The position numbers and the translations under genes are program-made. This document shows positions 10,291-18,214 of a stretch of 64,000 bases of DNA, in pieces (the stretch's first letter is position 1; the number at the start of each line of letters is the position of its first letter). The notes beneath the pieces are model-generated. The model did not search any database. It was not told the DNA's origin and was given only the letters and a program-made list of their open reading frames with translations. Source of the DNA: an uncultured Coriobacteriaceae bacterium (GTDB taxonomy: Bacteria > Actinomycetota > Coriobacteriia > Coriobacteriales > Atopobiaceae); NCBI GenBank assembly GCA_902790135.1, contig CADAQM010000025.1, positions 1 through 64,000 of the forward strand, written 5' to 3'.

Positions 10291-10328
10291 AAAAAAGGTT
10301 CACCCACCGACAGCACTCTGTCGGTGGG
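10291..10328 (-). terminator. Rho-independent terminator of the tracrRNA
   Basis: 11-bp perfect stem CCCACCGACAG / CTGTCGGTGGG with a 4-base loop. The stem can extend through GGT..CA / TG..ACC to abut a T6 tract on the reverse strand. Confidence 0.85.
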
Positions 10329-10412
10329 CTGACCTTGCGGGTAACCACAAAGTGGTCCCCTTGTCTACTGCAGTCTTCCAACTCCCCAGTTGGTACAAAG
10401 GTTGCCTTAGAC
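10291..10412 (-). ncRNA. Candidate tracrRNA
   Basis: On the reverse strand, 10400-10363 is an anti-repeat. It reads TTGTACCAACTGGGGAGTTG then GAAGACTGCAGTAGAC, complementary to nearly the whole 36-base repeat with an internal bulge around CTGCAGT. Downstream lies a stretch of about 35 bases containing CCACTTTGTGG (a small hairpin), then a terminator hairpin and T6. A TATAGT -10-like element (10419-10424) would start transcription near 10412, giving an RNA of about 120 bases. Position (between array and cas1), complementarity and terminator all fit a type II tracrRNA. The exact 5' end is inferred. Confidence 0.85.
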
Positions 10413-10468
10413 ATCTACACTATACTCGATGTATACGATTGCGGTATTCAAAATGTAGCAGGTAAAAG

Positions 10469-11359
10469 ATGGCTAAACGGACTATTTGCATACAAAGTCC
10501 CTCAAAGATTACCGTCAAGCAGTCACAGCTTCTGGTGTCGAGCTCGTCAGCTGATTTCTCAATCCCTCTTGATGACGTATGGGTCGTAATTCTAGAGACA
10601 CACCAAGCACAGGTGTCAACATCCGCCCTCTCAGAGATTGTCAACGCTGGAATCGGCGTTATGATCTGCGGCGATAATCACATGCCGAACGGCCTGCTAT
10701 TGCCCCTCGGAGCTCACTCACGACACGCAGCAATCGTTGAGGACCAGCTATCTATTTCGAAGCCGTTGGCCAAGCGTCTTTGGCGCCGTATCGTCATCGC
10801 TAAGATCAGGAATCAGGCAGCAGTCCTTGAGCAGCTCGATATTCCGTGCGTAGATGTAAAGAGCAGGGCTTCCAGAGTGCTATCAGGCGATACGACCAAC
10901 CAGGAGTCAGCTGCAGCTTCGGCGTACTTCAAGCTTCTTATTACGGAAGGAAGCCGTCGAGACGGACCGTATGAAGCGCCTCTAGATTACGGCTATGCAG
11001 TACTTCGCGCAGGCATTGCTCGAGAGGCCGTCTCGGGCGGATGGCTCGTGTCGAGAGGCATTCACCATCACAATAACCTAAATGCCTTTAATCTTGTTGA
11101 CGATCTAATCGAACCGTTTAGGCCAGTTGTCGACCTTCTTGTCATTTCCAGCGGGATAAAAGCGCCATTAGAGCCGCAAGACAAGGCCTTGCTCGCAAGA
11201 GTTTTCGAAGTCAAAGTTTACATGTCACAAAAGAGCGTCAGCATACAGCATGCCATACATCTCGTTTTATGTGGACTGCGCGATGCCGTACTCGCTTCCG
11301 ATGATTCGCTTCTCGTTTTGCCCGAAATACATCCTCTTGAATTCGCCAGCTATGAGTAG
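10469..11359 (+). CDS. cas1: CRISPR-associated endonuclease Cas1 (type II)
   Basis: A 296-residue metal-dependent integrase subunit for spacer acquisition; it forms the Cas1-Cas2 complex. Type II Cas1 motifs: the catalytic Glu in DTTNQESAAASAYF (E146), and the His and second Glu in GIHHHNNLNAFNLVDDLIEP (about H200 and E215). Length matches the family (about 290-305). The ATG has a modest CAGGT before it. It is transcribed away from the array and the tracrRNA, and cas2 begins 6 bases after its stop. Confidence 0.97.
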   Translation: MAKRTICIQSPSKITVKQSQLLVSSSSADFSIPLDDVWVVILETHQAQVSTSALSEIVNAGIGVMICGDNHMPNGLLLPLGAHSRHAAIVEDQLSISKPLAKRLWRRIVIAKIRNQAAVLEQLDIPCVDVKSRASRVLSGDTTNQESAAASAYFKLLITEGSRRDGPYEAPLDYGYAVLRAGIAREAVSGGWLVSRGIHHHNNLNAFNLVDDLIEPFRPVVDLLVISSGIKAPLEPQDKALLARVFEVKVYMSQKSVSIQHAIHLVLCGLRDAVLASDDSLLVLPEIHPLEFASYE

Positions 11360-11365
11360 GAAGCA

Positions 11366-11686
11366 ATGAGAATCATGAGAATGCTCGTGTTGTTTGACCT
11401 CCCCACGGGCAACAAGACAGAAAGAAGATCTTACGCCCAATTCAGAAAATTTCTAGTCGAAGACGGCTACCACATGGAGCAGTTCAGCGTCTACTCGAGA
11501 ATCACACTCTCCCGCGAAAGCATTGAAACCCATTTGGTGAGGCTGAGGGCACACCTTCCACCAGCCGGCGCCGTCACAGTCATCACTTTAACAGAGAAGC
11601 AGTACGAAAGCCGTAGGGTCCTTATTGACACAAGACCAATTGGAGGGCCATCAGATCCTGGCGCACAAATGACTCTGGTCATCTAG
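11366..11686 (+). CDS. cas2: CRISPR-associated protein Cas2
   Basis: A 106-residue small ferredoxin-fold partner of Cas1. It starts MRIMRMLVLFDLPTGNKTER, with the conserved LFDLPT core and the following K/R segment, then RRSYAQFRKFLVEDGYHMEQFSVYSR, all typical of type II Cas2. The ribosome site (AGGAAG) overlaps the cas1 stop, indicating coupling. Its TAG lies within CTAG shared with the reverse-strand stop of cas9, so the two genes overlap by four bases tail-to-tail. Confidence 0.97.
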   Translation: MRIMRMLVLFDLPTGNKTERRSYAQFRKFLVEDGYHMEQFSVYSRITLSRESIETHLVRLRAHLPPAGAVTVITLTEKQYESRRVLIDTRPIGGPSDPGAQMTLVI

Positions 11687-14664
11687 GCTGTAGGTTTGTT
11701 ATAGCCGAACTCTTGATAGCAGTGTCCAAGACAGTCTTCCTGAAACACCCTGACTCTCGTGTTGTTGTTCCACTTTCCAAGTGTCGGTATGGCCATTTGC
11801 ATTGCAGCCTTACCTATTGGCTCGTACTCGATTCGCACACCATCAACATGGAATCCCGTATAACGCACCATTTGGCCGTCCACTTCCAGAACGTCATTCC
11901 TAAAAACGACAATCGGTGCTGTGGTCCGCGCTGATTCTGGCAGCTCAATCCAGCCAAGTGTTCTGCCAACATGGGCTTTTGGAGCGACATGTGGAACATA
12001 ATCTCCGTTCATGATGTGTGGTATGTCGGCATAGTAGACAGGCTCTGCATACCACTTACCTGCACCTGCATTTCCTTCCACATCAAGCCAAAGACGAAGA
12101 AATGCCATGCCGTCAACGATTCGCGCATTACCGTCGGCCCCTATGTGAAAATTGCCCTTCTTAATCTCTTTGCCTTTTGCATAGAGGACGCCTCTGCGAT
12201 TCGCATCATTAGATTCTCCAACATACCTATATGCCGTGTCCTCAAACGCCCTGCCAGTTAGCCCATGATCAACCATGCGCGTCGGGATGATGAACTCTGC
12301 CCGCGCCAGAACCTCGCTAGCAAATGTCGTCCACGGCTGCGTGTCGGAAAGGCGGCTTTCTTGCATGCGCCTGAACGTTTTCGCGCCAAGAGACCTTGCC
12401 TTCGCAACCTTCATAAGCGTGCCCTGGGAGCATGCCGCAATGACCGCGGCGTCGATAGCGTGATGGCGATTGTCCGATCGGTCCTTTTTATTGTTTGGAG
12501 CGGTGTTAAGCCCCCAGACATGACGCAAACTCGCCGTTGCACCGCCAGCAACCGCGACAACTCTCCCGCCCTCAGGAAGTGCGAGCGATTTCTCAAGCCA
12601 GTTCTTAACGGCACGCGACATGTACCTCGTGTCGTTGAGGTTTCGCTGGAGGAACTTAGCCTCTTCATCCGTACCAAGCGACTGGTTAAGCAGATAGTTC
12701 CTCTTTCGCAAGAGAGCCTTGCAATTTAGTACCCTTTTCTGAAAATCATCCCACGATGGTGCGTTTACCTCTCCGCTTGTCATCCACTCGTAGGGAGTTC
12801 TTTCTTGCTTATCCTGATTGCTCTTGGAAAGCACGAGCACTTTATTCCTTCTGCTGTCGTCACAAGTCCGCGAATAGGGCAAGATGTGATCGATCTCGCA
12901 GTAGCGATCGTCGTCTATCAGACGCTGAAGCTCGAGCGCATCGCCCGTATAGGGATCTATCTCACCCTGCTCTTCTCTCATGATGCATTTTCTGATCAGC
13001 TTGTTCGACACCTCGTCCGGACTAATGCCCATGATCTCAGCAAGAGTACCCGCCCAACGCCTCCTATCGCGTTCGTTGGCGGCGTTGTTCTTCTGAATGG
13101 CCGCCTTCTCCTTGTTCGACTGCTTTAGCTCGCGACCAAGCTCCACGTGTATCTCGTTTGGCACACCATGTATGCGAATGATTGCATTTACGATAAGGCG
13201 CATTCTGCTAAGCGCGCGCAGCACGACCGGGTTGTTGCAAGTGGGATCAAACACATCATATGTGGGTAGTTGGGTCGTCCGCGCCTCGCTCTTCGCGAGC
13301 CTCAAGCTGAGCAGCCCCGAAGCTCTCTCTGCATCAGTGAGTGTTTGAATCCCTTCCTCCTCAAAGGCATCTAGCAACAAGTTGAGCGCCTTGAGGCTGC
13401 GGCTTCCGTACCCTTTATAGACCTTGCTGTTGAAAGGGAGCGCAGCTATTGATTCATATTCTTCATCGGTCAAATCCAGACTTTCCAAGCGCATTCGAAG
13501 GCTTTCCTCCGTACTTGCAAAGGTCAACGCCTCGCCAATCTCATCAGCAAAGTCTCTATTGGTAAGCATTCGTTCTAGAAGGGCGCTAGGTATGCCATGT
13601 GATCGCATATTGCGCCAAGCGCGCGGCGCGTAAGGTTCACACTTCTTTTCGTCATCTGGATCTACGCCTTTGAAGAAGCATTTCGCGCTAAGGTCAAGCA
13701 TCTTTCGAATGTAGGCATACGTGACCTTACACTCTTTGTTGCCTTTGATTGCCTTTGCCGCAAACAGTATGGACAGCAGCTCTTCCCTCTCGTAGTTGCT
13801 CAGTACCCTCTCACTGCCGTCTGGATTGACTATCACGAGATGCCCAAGCCTCTCGTAAGCACGGCAGCGCTCAGAGGACAACGTTGCATTTGCCGCGCGA
13901 CGCTCTTCTGGGAAGTAAGAGCAGCTTCCAACAAGGTTGTATACCCTTTCGTCATGCCCCAGCGAAGGCTTCTCCCAAGTGAGCACCTCAAGATAGCGTT
14001 CCTCAAGTTCTGAGGAGGCGTGAGCGTTGCCAAATTCCCGTTGAGCGCGCATCACCTGGTGAACTTCGTCAACTATTTGCGAATTGAGGACGCAGAGATC
14101 ATATGCACCCCCCTTATTTCGCGAGCGCTTCTGAGCGCTCAGCATCTCGCCGATCGTTCGCCATCCGCCTTCGTTTAGCTCCTTGGTATTTGCGCTAATG
14201 GCTCGAAGCGCTTTTCCAGTCTCTGCATCCACGTCCCCTTTGCCTGTCAGCGACCCCTCGCCATGAGGTATGTAGCCTCGATGCGCTGACAGCGAGTACA
14301 GTATCTGCGCGAGCTCGCGATCAGTTATCAACTTGTCAAGCGCCTTAGCTCGCAGACTAAGAATCGGAGCGTCGCCTTTCCGCGATTGAAACCATTTCTT
14401 TGTCGCGTCTTGCGGCACGAGCCCGAACTCGGCAAGCAGCTTGAGGCAGTGCTTCTGCCGGTCCGAACGCCTCTTTATGTTCCTACGGGCACTTCTCGCA
14501 TTTCTTCTTGTAGTGGCGAGGCTAACGCCAGTCTTATCTTCCTGTGGCGCATCAAAAAGGTGGGCACCCATTTCGAGAATTCTGCCGTTCGCAGTATCAA
14601 GTAGGCAAAAGCCACAGCTGGCGATTCCCGGATCAATACCAAGTACCAAATAGGGATTCTGCAT
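11683..14664 (-). CDS. cas9: CRISPR-associated endonuclease Cas9, type II-C (993 aa)
   Basis: RNA-guided double-strand DNA nuclease. Start chosen at the ATG seven bases after AGGAGG; the longer frame adds 16 unlikely residues. Domains in order: RuvC-I (LVLGIDPGIASCGF, D11), Arg-rich bridge helix (TRRNARSARRNIKRRSDRQ, about 51-70), a compact recognition lobe, RuvC-II (IHVELGREL, E508), HNH (CEIDHILPYS, D592/H593, with N616 in SKSNQDK), RuvC-III (NRHHAIDAAVIA, H735/D738), and a C-terminal PAM-interacting domain. All catalytic residues are intact, so it should be active. At 993 residues it is in the compact II-C size class; no cas4 or csn2 is present. Its orientation is opposite to cas1-cas2, which is unusual. 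PAM preference cannot be read from sequence. Confidence 0.97.
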   Translation of the reverse strand: MQNPYLVLGIDPGIASCGFCLLDTANGRILEMGAHLFDAPQEDKTGVSLATTRRNARSARRNIKRRSDRQKHCLKLLAEFGLVPQDATKKWFQSRKGDAPILSLRAKALDKLITDRELAQILYSLSAHRGYIPHGEGSLTGKGDVDAETGKALRAISANTKELNEGGWRTIGEMLSAQKRSRNKGGAYDLCVLNSQIVDEVHQVMRAQREFGNAHASSELEERYLEVLTWEKPSLGHDERVYNLVGSCSYFPEERRAANATLSSERCRAYERLGHLVIVNPDGSERVLSNYEREELLSILFAAKAIKGNKECKVTYAYIRKMLDLSAKCFFKGVDPDDEKKCEPYAPRAWRNMRSHGIPSALLERMLTNRDFADEIGEALTFASTEESLRMRLESLDLTDEEYESIAALPFNSKVYKGYGSRSLKALNLLLDAFEEEGIQTLTDAERASGLLSLRLAKSEARTTQLPTYDVFDPTCNNPVVLRALSRMRLIVNAIIRIHGVPNEIHVELGRELKQSNKEKAAIQKNNAANERDRRRWAGTLAEIMGISPDEVSNKLIRKCIMREEQGEIDPYTGDALELQRLIDDDRYCEIDHILPYSRTCDDSRRNKVLVLSKSNQDKQERTPYEWMTSGEVNAPSWDDFQKRVLNCKALLRKRNYLLNQSLGTDEEAKFLQRNLNDTRYMSRAVKNWLEKSLALPEGGRVVAVAGGATASLRHVWGLNTAPNNKKDRSDNRHHAIDAAVIAACSQGTLMKVAKARSLGAKTFRRMQESRLSDTQPWTTFASEVLARAEFIIPTRMVDHGLTGRAFEDTAYRYVGESNDANRRGVLYAKGKEIKKGNFHIGADGNARIVDGMAFLRLWLDVEGNAGAGKWYAEPVYYADIPHIMNGDYVPHVAPKAHVGRTLGWIELPESARTTAPIVVFRNDVLEVDGQMVRYTGFHVDGVRIEYEPIGKAAMQMAIPTLGKWNNNTRVRVFQEDCLGHCYQEFGYNKPTA

Positions 14665-15088
14665 GAAAGCTCCTCCTAGTTTGACTTCTCCACGAATCGC
14701 CGAGGTCATCAATAGCCGAACCTGAGCGCAGGCTTGCTTATATGCTCAGTCACAAAACTGACATGGATTGAGATTAACAGAAGTCGTACGCCCACATAGC
14801 TGATCTGCAACGCGACTTTAATAGCTTAATGCAATATTGGAACCAGCCACTATAACCGTAATTAGCAATGTCGCTTTCTAGGACGCACCTTCCGTATCCG
14901 CCTTGTCAGACTGATGTCGAACAGCCTGAAACACGACACTCAGAGCAGAACTCGCTTCAGTCTTGAGGTTCAAGGGTGTAAAGTGCCAGGCGAAGCTCGT
15001 CAGTCGCGTCACGGAATCGTCAAGTAGCAAAACCCTAGGTATAATGCAGTTTTCAGCCAAATCTGGCAGACGCTAACACCAGGCGTGA
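14665..15088. other. Intergenic stretch upstream of cas9
   Basis: About 420 bases without a supported gene. Near cas9 there is a CATATAAG -10-like element on the reverse strand. At 14878-15060 a 60-codon reverse frame (ending LKTEASSALSVVFQAVRHQ) has no ribosome site and looks like a remnant. Nothing else could be recognised. GC content looks lower in the stretch next to cas9 than in neighbouring genes. Confidence 0.5.
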
Positions 15089-15124
15089 GGATGCGGGAGT
15101 CCTTATAGAAGGGCTCCCGCATCC
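15089..15124 (-). terminator. Candidate terminator after the acyl-CoA ligase gene
   Basis: Perfect 11-bp stem GGATGCGGGAG / CTCCCGCATCC with a 14-base loop, starting about 36 bases past the ligase stop. No U-tract follows on the reverse strand. Confidence 0.5.
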
Positions 15125-15159
15125 CGTTTAGCTTCGATGTTGGTAGGGCGTCGCCGTGC

Positions 15160-16794
15160 TTAGCCCTGGTTCTCGCGGTCGACCAGGTTCTCGGCGCCGT
15201 ACATCTGCCGCAGGCGCGGCTTCTCAATCTTGCCGGTGGCGTTGCGCGGCACGTCGGCAAAGATGATCTTGCGCGGACGCTTGTAGCGCGGCAGATCGAG
15301 GCAGAACTCGTTGATGTCGTCCTCGGTGGCCTCCACGCCAGGCTTGAGCTGCACGATTGCGGCGGCAATCTCGCCCAACCGTGTGTCGGGCAGACCGATG
15401 ACAGCCACGTCCTGGATGAGCGGGCAGGCACTCATGAAGTCCTCGATCTGCACCGGGTAGAGGTTCTCGCCACCAGTGATGATGACGTCCTTCTTGCGGT
15501 CAACCAACCAGATGAAGCCGTCCTCATCCTCGCGCGCCATGTCGCCCGTGTGCAACCAGCCATTGATGAGGGTCTCCTGCGTGGCCTCGGGATCGTTGTA
15601 GTAGCAGGTCATGAGGCCCGGGCCCTTGACGCACAGCTCACCGACCTGGCCACGCTCGACACGATGGCCATCTTCGCCCACGATCTTTGCGCGCCAACGA
15701 TAGCCGGGGATGCCAATGGCGCCGACCTTCTCGATGTTCTCGACGCCCAGGTGTACGCAGCCGGGGCCCGTGGACTCGGACAGGCCGTAGTTGGTGTCGT
15801 AATCGTGGTTCGGGAAGATCTGCTTCCAGCGCTTGATGAGGCTCTTGGGTACGGGCTGGGCACCCACGTGCATGAGGCGCCACTGGTCAAGCTCGTAGTC
15901 CTCAAGCTTGAGCGTGCCCTGCTCGATGGCGGTGAGGATGTCCTGTACCCAAGGCACGAGCAGCCACACGAGGGTGCAGTGCTCGCGGCTCACGGTATCG
16001 AAGATGTACTGGGGGCTCACGCCACGCAGCAGCACCGCGCGAGCGCCGCAGGTCAGGCAGCCCATCCAGTGGAACTTGGCGCCGGTGTGGTACAGCGGCG
16101 GAATGCACAGGAAGCAGTCGTCGTGCGTGATGGAGTGGTGCACAGCCTCCATCTCGGCGGCCTGCGTCAAGCTCTCATGGTTGTGCAGAATGGCCTTGGG
16201 GAAGCCCGTGGTGCCCGAGCTGAAGTAAATGGCCGCGTCGTCAATCTCATAAAGCGCGATCTGCGGGTCACGGCTAGAGCTCAGTGCCTCAAGCTCGCGG
16301 AAGCTCTCGGCCCACGTGGGGCAGTCATCACCGACGTAAAAGAGCAGGCGGCCCTTCTGGAGCTTGTTGACGATGGACTCCATGCGGCCAATGAACTCGG
16401 GTCCAAAGAGAATGACGTCAGAATCGGACTTCTCCACGCAGTAGAGAATCTCGTCCGAGGCGTAGCGGAAGTTCAGCGGCACAGCCACGGCGCCAGTCTT
16501 CAGGATGCCGAAGTAGATGGGCAGCCACTCGATGCAGTTGTACAGCAGGATGGCAACCCTGTCGCCCTTGCCGACACCGCGCGAGATGAGCAGATTTGCA
16601 AAGCGATTTGCCTTCTCGTCGAAGACCGACCACGTGATCTCGCGGCGGTAGGGCTCGTCGTCAGTCGTCTCGACCAGGTCGTACTCGCGCCAGGTGATGT
16701 GACGGTCCTCCGGCATGGCCGGGTTGATCTCCACCAGGGCAATCTCGTCAGGATATTTGGCGGCATTGAGCCTGAGCATATCGGGAACGATCAC
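15160..16794 (-). CDS. Acyl-CoA synthetase (AMP-forming, class I adenylate-forming enzyme)
   Basis: A 544-residue ATP-dependent ligase that activates a carboxylic acid to its CoA thioester through an acyl-adenylate. Motifs: phosphate loop YFSSGTTGFPKAILHNH, YGLSESTG (A5-like), GWLHTGDMAREDEDGFIWLVDRKKD (A7/A8 with the hinge Asp), and the C-terminal catalytic lysine in PRNATGKIEKPRLR. GTG start with GAGGAGG seven bases upstream. The substrate cannot be assigned; resemblance is to fatty-acid, crotonobetaine or cyclohexanecarboxylate CoA ligases. It stands alone, downstream of metA and separated from it. Confidence 0.88.
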   Translation of the reverse strand: MIVPDMLRLNAAKYPDEIALVEINPAMPEDRHITWREYDLVETTDDEPYRREITWSVFDEKANRFANLLISRGVGKGDRVAILLYNCIEWLPIYFGILKTGAVAVPLNFRYASDEILYCVEKSDSDVILFGPEFIGRMESIVNKLQKGRLLFYVGDDCPTWAESFRELEALSSSRDPQIALYEIDDAAIYFSSGTTGFPKAILHNHESLTQAAEMEAVHHSITHDDCFLCIPPLYHTGAKFHWMGCLTCGARAVLLRGVSPQYIFDTVSREHCTLVWLLVPWVQDILTAIEQGTLKLEDYELDQWRLMHVGAQPVPKSLIKRWKQIFPNHDYDTNYGLSESTGPGCVHLGVENIEKVGAIGIPGYRWRAKIVGEDGHRVERGQVGELCVKGPGLMTCYYNDPEATQETLINGWLHTGDMAREDEDGFIWLVDRKKDVIITGGENLYPVQIEDFMSACPLIQDVAVIGLPDTRLGEIAAAIVQLKPGVEATEDDINEFCLDLPRYKRPRKIIFADVPRNATGKIEKPRLRQMYGAENLVDRENQG

Positions 16795-16936
16795 AGGTGT
16801 TCCTCCTCGTTACGGTCACGGTCGCGTACTCAAGACGCGCGCCCCACGATTATGCTTCATCCCCAGCCGTCTGGCGCCCAAAATAGCCCAAACGCGCTCC
16901 CTTGGAACAAAGCGGAAAAGATTCTGGTCTCGTGGT

Positions 16937-17908
16937 CTAGCGCTGGAACTTGTTGGCGAGAGCCCAGGCGTCGGCGCGCAGTGCCGCGACAGCCTGCGGG
17001 ATCTCGTCGAGCTCGTAGGGGGTCATCTGGTACACCCAGTTGAGCCAGTTGCGATACAGCAGGTTGGCATGGCTGCGCCACGTGAAGATCGGCTGGTTCT
17101 CGGGGTTGTTGTCGGGGAAGTAGTTCTCCGGCAGGCGAATGGGCAGCCCCTTGTGGAAGTCACGCCAGTACTCGTCGGCCAGCGTGTCGCGGCCGTACTC
17201 GAAGTGACCCGTCACATAGATCTCGTGGAAGTCGTGCGTAGCAATGAGCGCCGGACCGCTGCTGAAGCCCTCCGAGAGCACCTTGAGCTCGGGGTGCTGG
17301 GCCAGCTCGGCGGCGTCGAGCATCGCGTGACGCGAGTGCGGCATGTTGTGCATCTCGTCGAAGCCGTTGGTGAGGAAGCTGTACTCGTCGCACAGGCGCT
17401 GCGGAAACACGCCAAAGAGCTTTGCCGGCAGCAGCTTCTTGTGGATCCCGTAAAAGTGGTAGAGGCCGGCCATGGCGCCCCAGCACAAGAACATGGTCGA
17501 GAACACGTGCTCCTGGCTCCAGTCGAAGATCTCGCAGAGCTCGTCCCAGTAGTCCACGTCGTCAAAGGGCAGGTGCTCCACCGGCGCACCTGTAACGATA
17601 AGACCGTCGTAGTTCTCGTCGCGGTAAGCGTCGAAGGTGTCGTAGAACTTGACCAGATGATCCGCCGAGGTGTTCTTTGACTCGTGGCTGCTCACGCGCA
17701 TGAAGTCGCAGCTCACCTGCAGCGGCGACTTGGAGATGAGGCGCAGGATCTGCGTCTCGGTCTCGACCTTGGTGGGCATGAGGTTGAGGATGGCGACACG
17801 CAGCGGGCGAATACGCTGGTGGCTGGCCACGTCTTCCTCGAGGGCAAAGATGCGCTCCTGCTGCAGGATAGTCTTGGCCGGCAGGCCGTCGGGGATGTTG
17901 ATGGGCAT
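16937..17908 (-). CDS. metA: Homoserine O-acyltransferase (MetA family), probably acetyl-CoA-using
   Basis: A 323-residue enzyme of methionine synthesis that acylates L-homoserine. Family motifs: LNLMPTKVETETQ, nucleophilic Cys in FLCWGAMAGLY (C142), and the catalytic His and Glu in TGHFEYGRDTL. Residue 111 is Glu (GAPVEHLPF), the position that in characterised MetA proteins selects acetyl-CoA (Glu) over succinyl-CoA (Gly, as in E. coli GAPLGLV). I therefore infer a homoserine O-acetyltransferase. The ATG follows AAGGAG at 7 bases. A leader of uncertain function precedes it. Confidence 0.92.
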   Translation of the reverse strand: MPINIPDGLPAKTILQQERIFALEEDVASHQRIRPLRVAILNLMPTKVETETQILRLISKSPLQVSCDFMRVSSHESKNTSADHLVKFYDTFDAYRDENYDGLIVTGAPVEHLPFDDVDYWDELCEIFDWSQEHVFSTMFLCWGAMAGLYHFYGIHKKLLPAKLFGVFPQRLCDEYSFLTNGFDEMHNMPHSRHAMLDAAELAQHPELKVLSEGFSSGPALIATHDFHEIYVTGHFEYGRDTLADEYWRDFHKGLPIRLPENYFPDNNPENQPIFTWRSHANLLYRNWLNWVYQMTPYELDEIPQAVAALRADAWALANKFQR

Positions 17909-17948
17909 GGCAGAACTCCTTGTGAGACAAAAGGTGCAGGTAGATGGG

Positions 17949-17970
17949 CAAGTGCGGCTATCCGCACTTG
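17949..17970 (-). promoter_or_regulatory. Hairpin in the metA leader
   Basis: A 9-bp perfect stem CAAGTGCGG / CCGCACTTG with a 4-base loop, about 40 bases before the metA start. It does not match any SAM riboswitch class I can recognise; it may be an attenuator or just a leader structure. Confidence 0.35.
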
Positions 17971-18214
17971 TGCATTCGACCCGATAGCGTCTCTGGGGTT
18001 CTCGTCACTTGATGCCTCCAACGGTGCTAAAACATAACTTTTCTAGCATAGCAGCTTATGGCGGCAAAGTGGCCGGACATGCACATGCTGGACATCTTCG
18101 CAGCTCATAGACGTAGCACGGGCGTTTCTGGCGCTTATGTGCCACTCTTGTCAGTGTCCTGATTGTTTGGTGAGGGGCACCCAAAGGTATCTTGCATGCC
18201 CCATACTTACACCC

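Noticed and set aside
17909..18060. SAM riboswitch upstream of metA
   Set aside because: I looked for SAM-I, SAM-II and SAM-IV features and saw only one simple hairpin with no conserved core.
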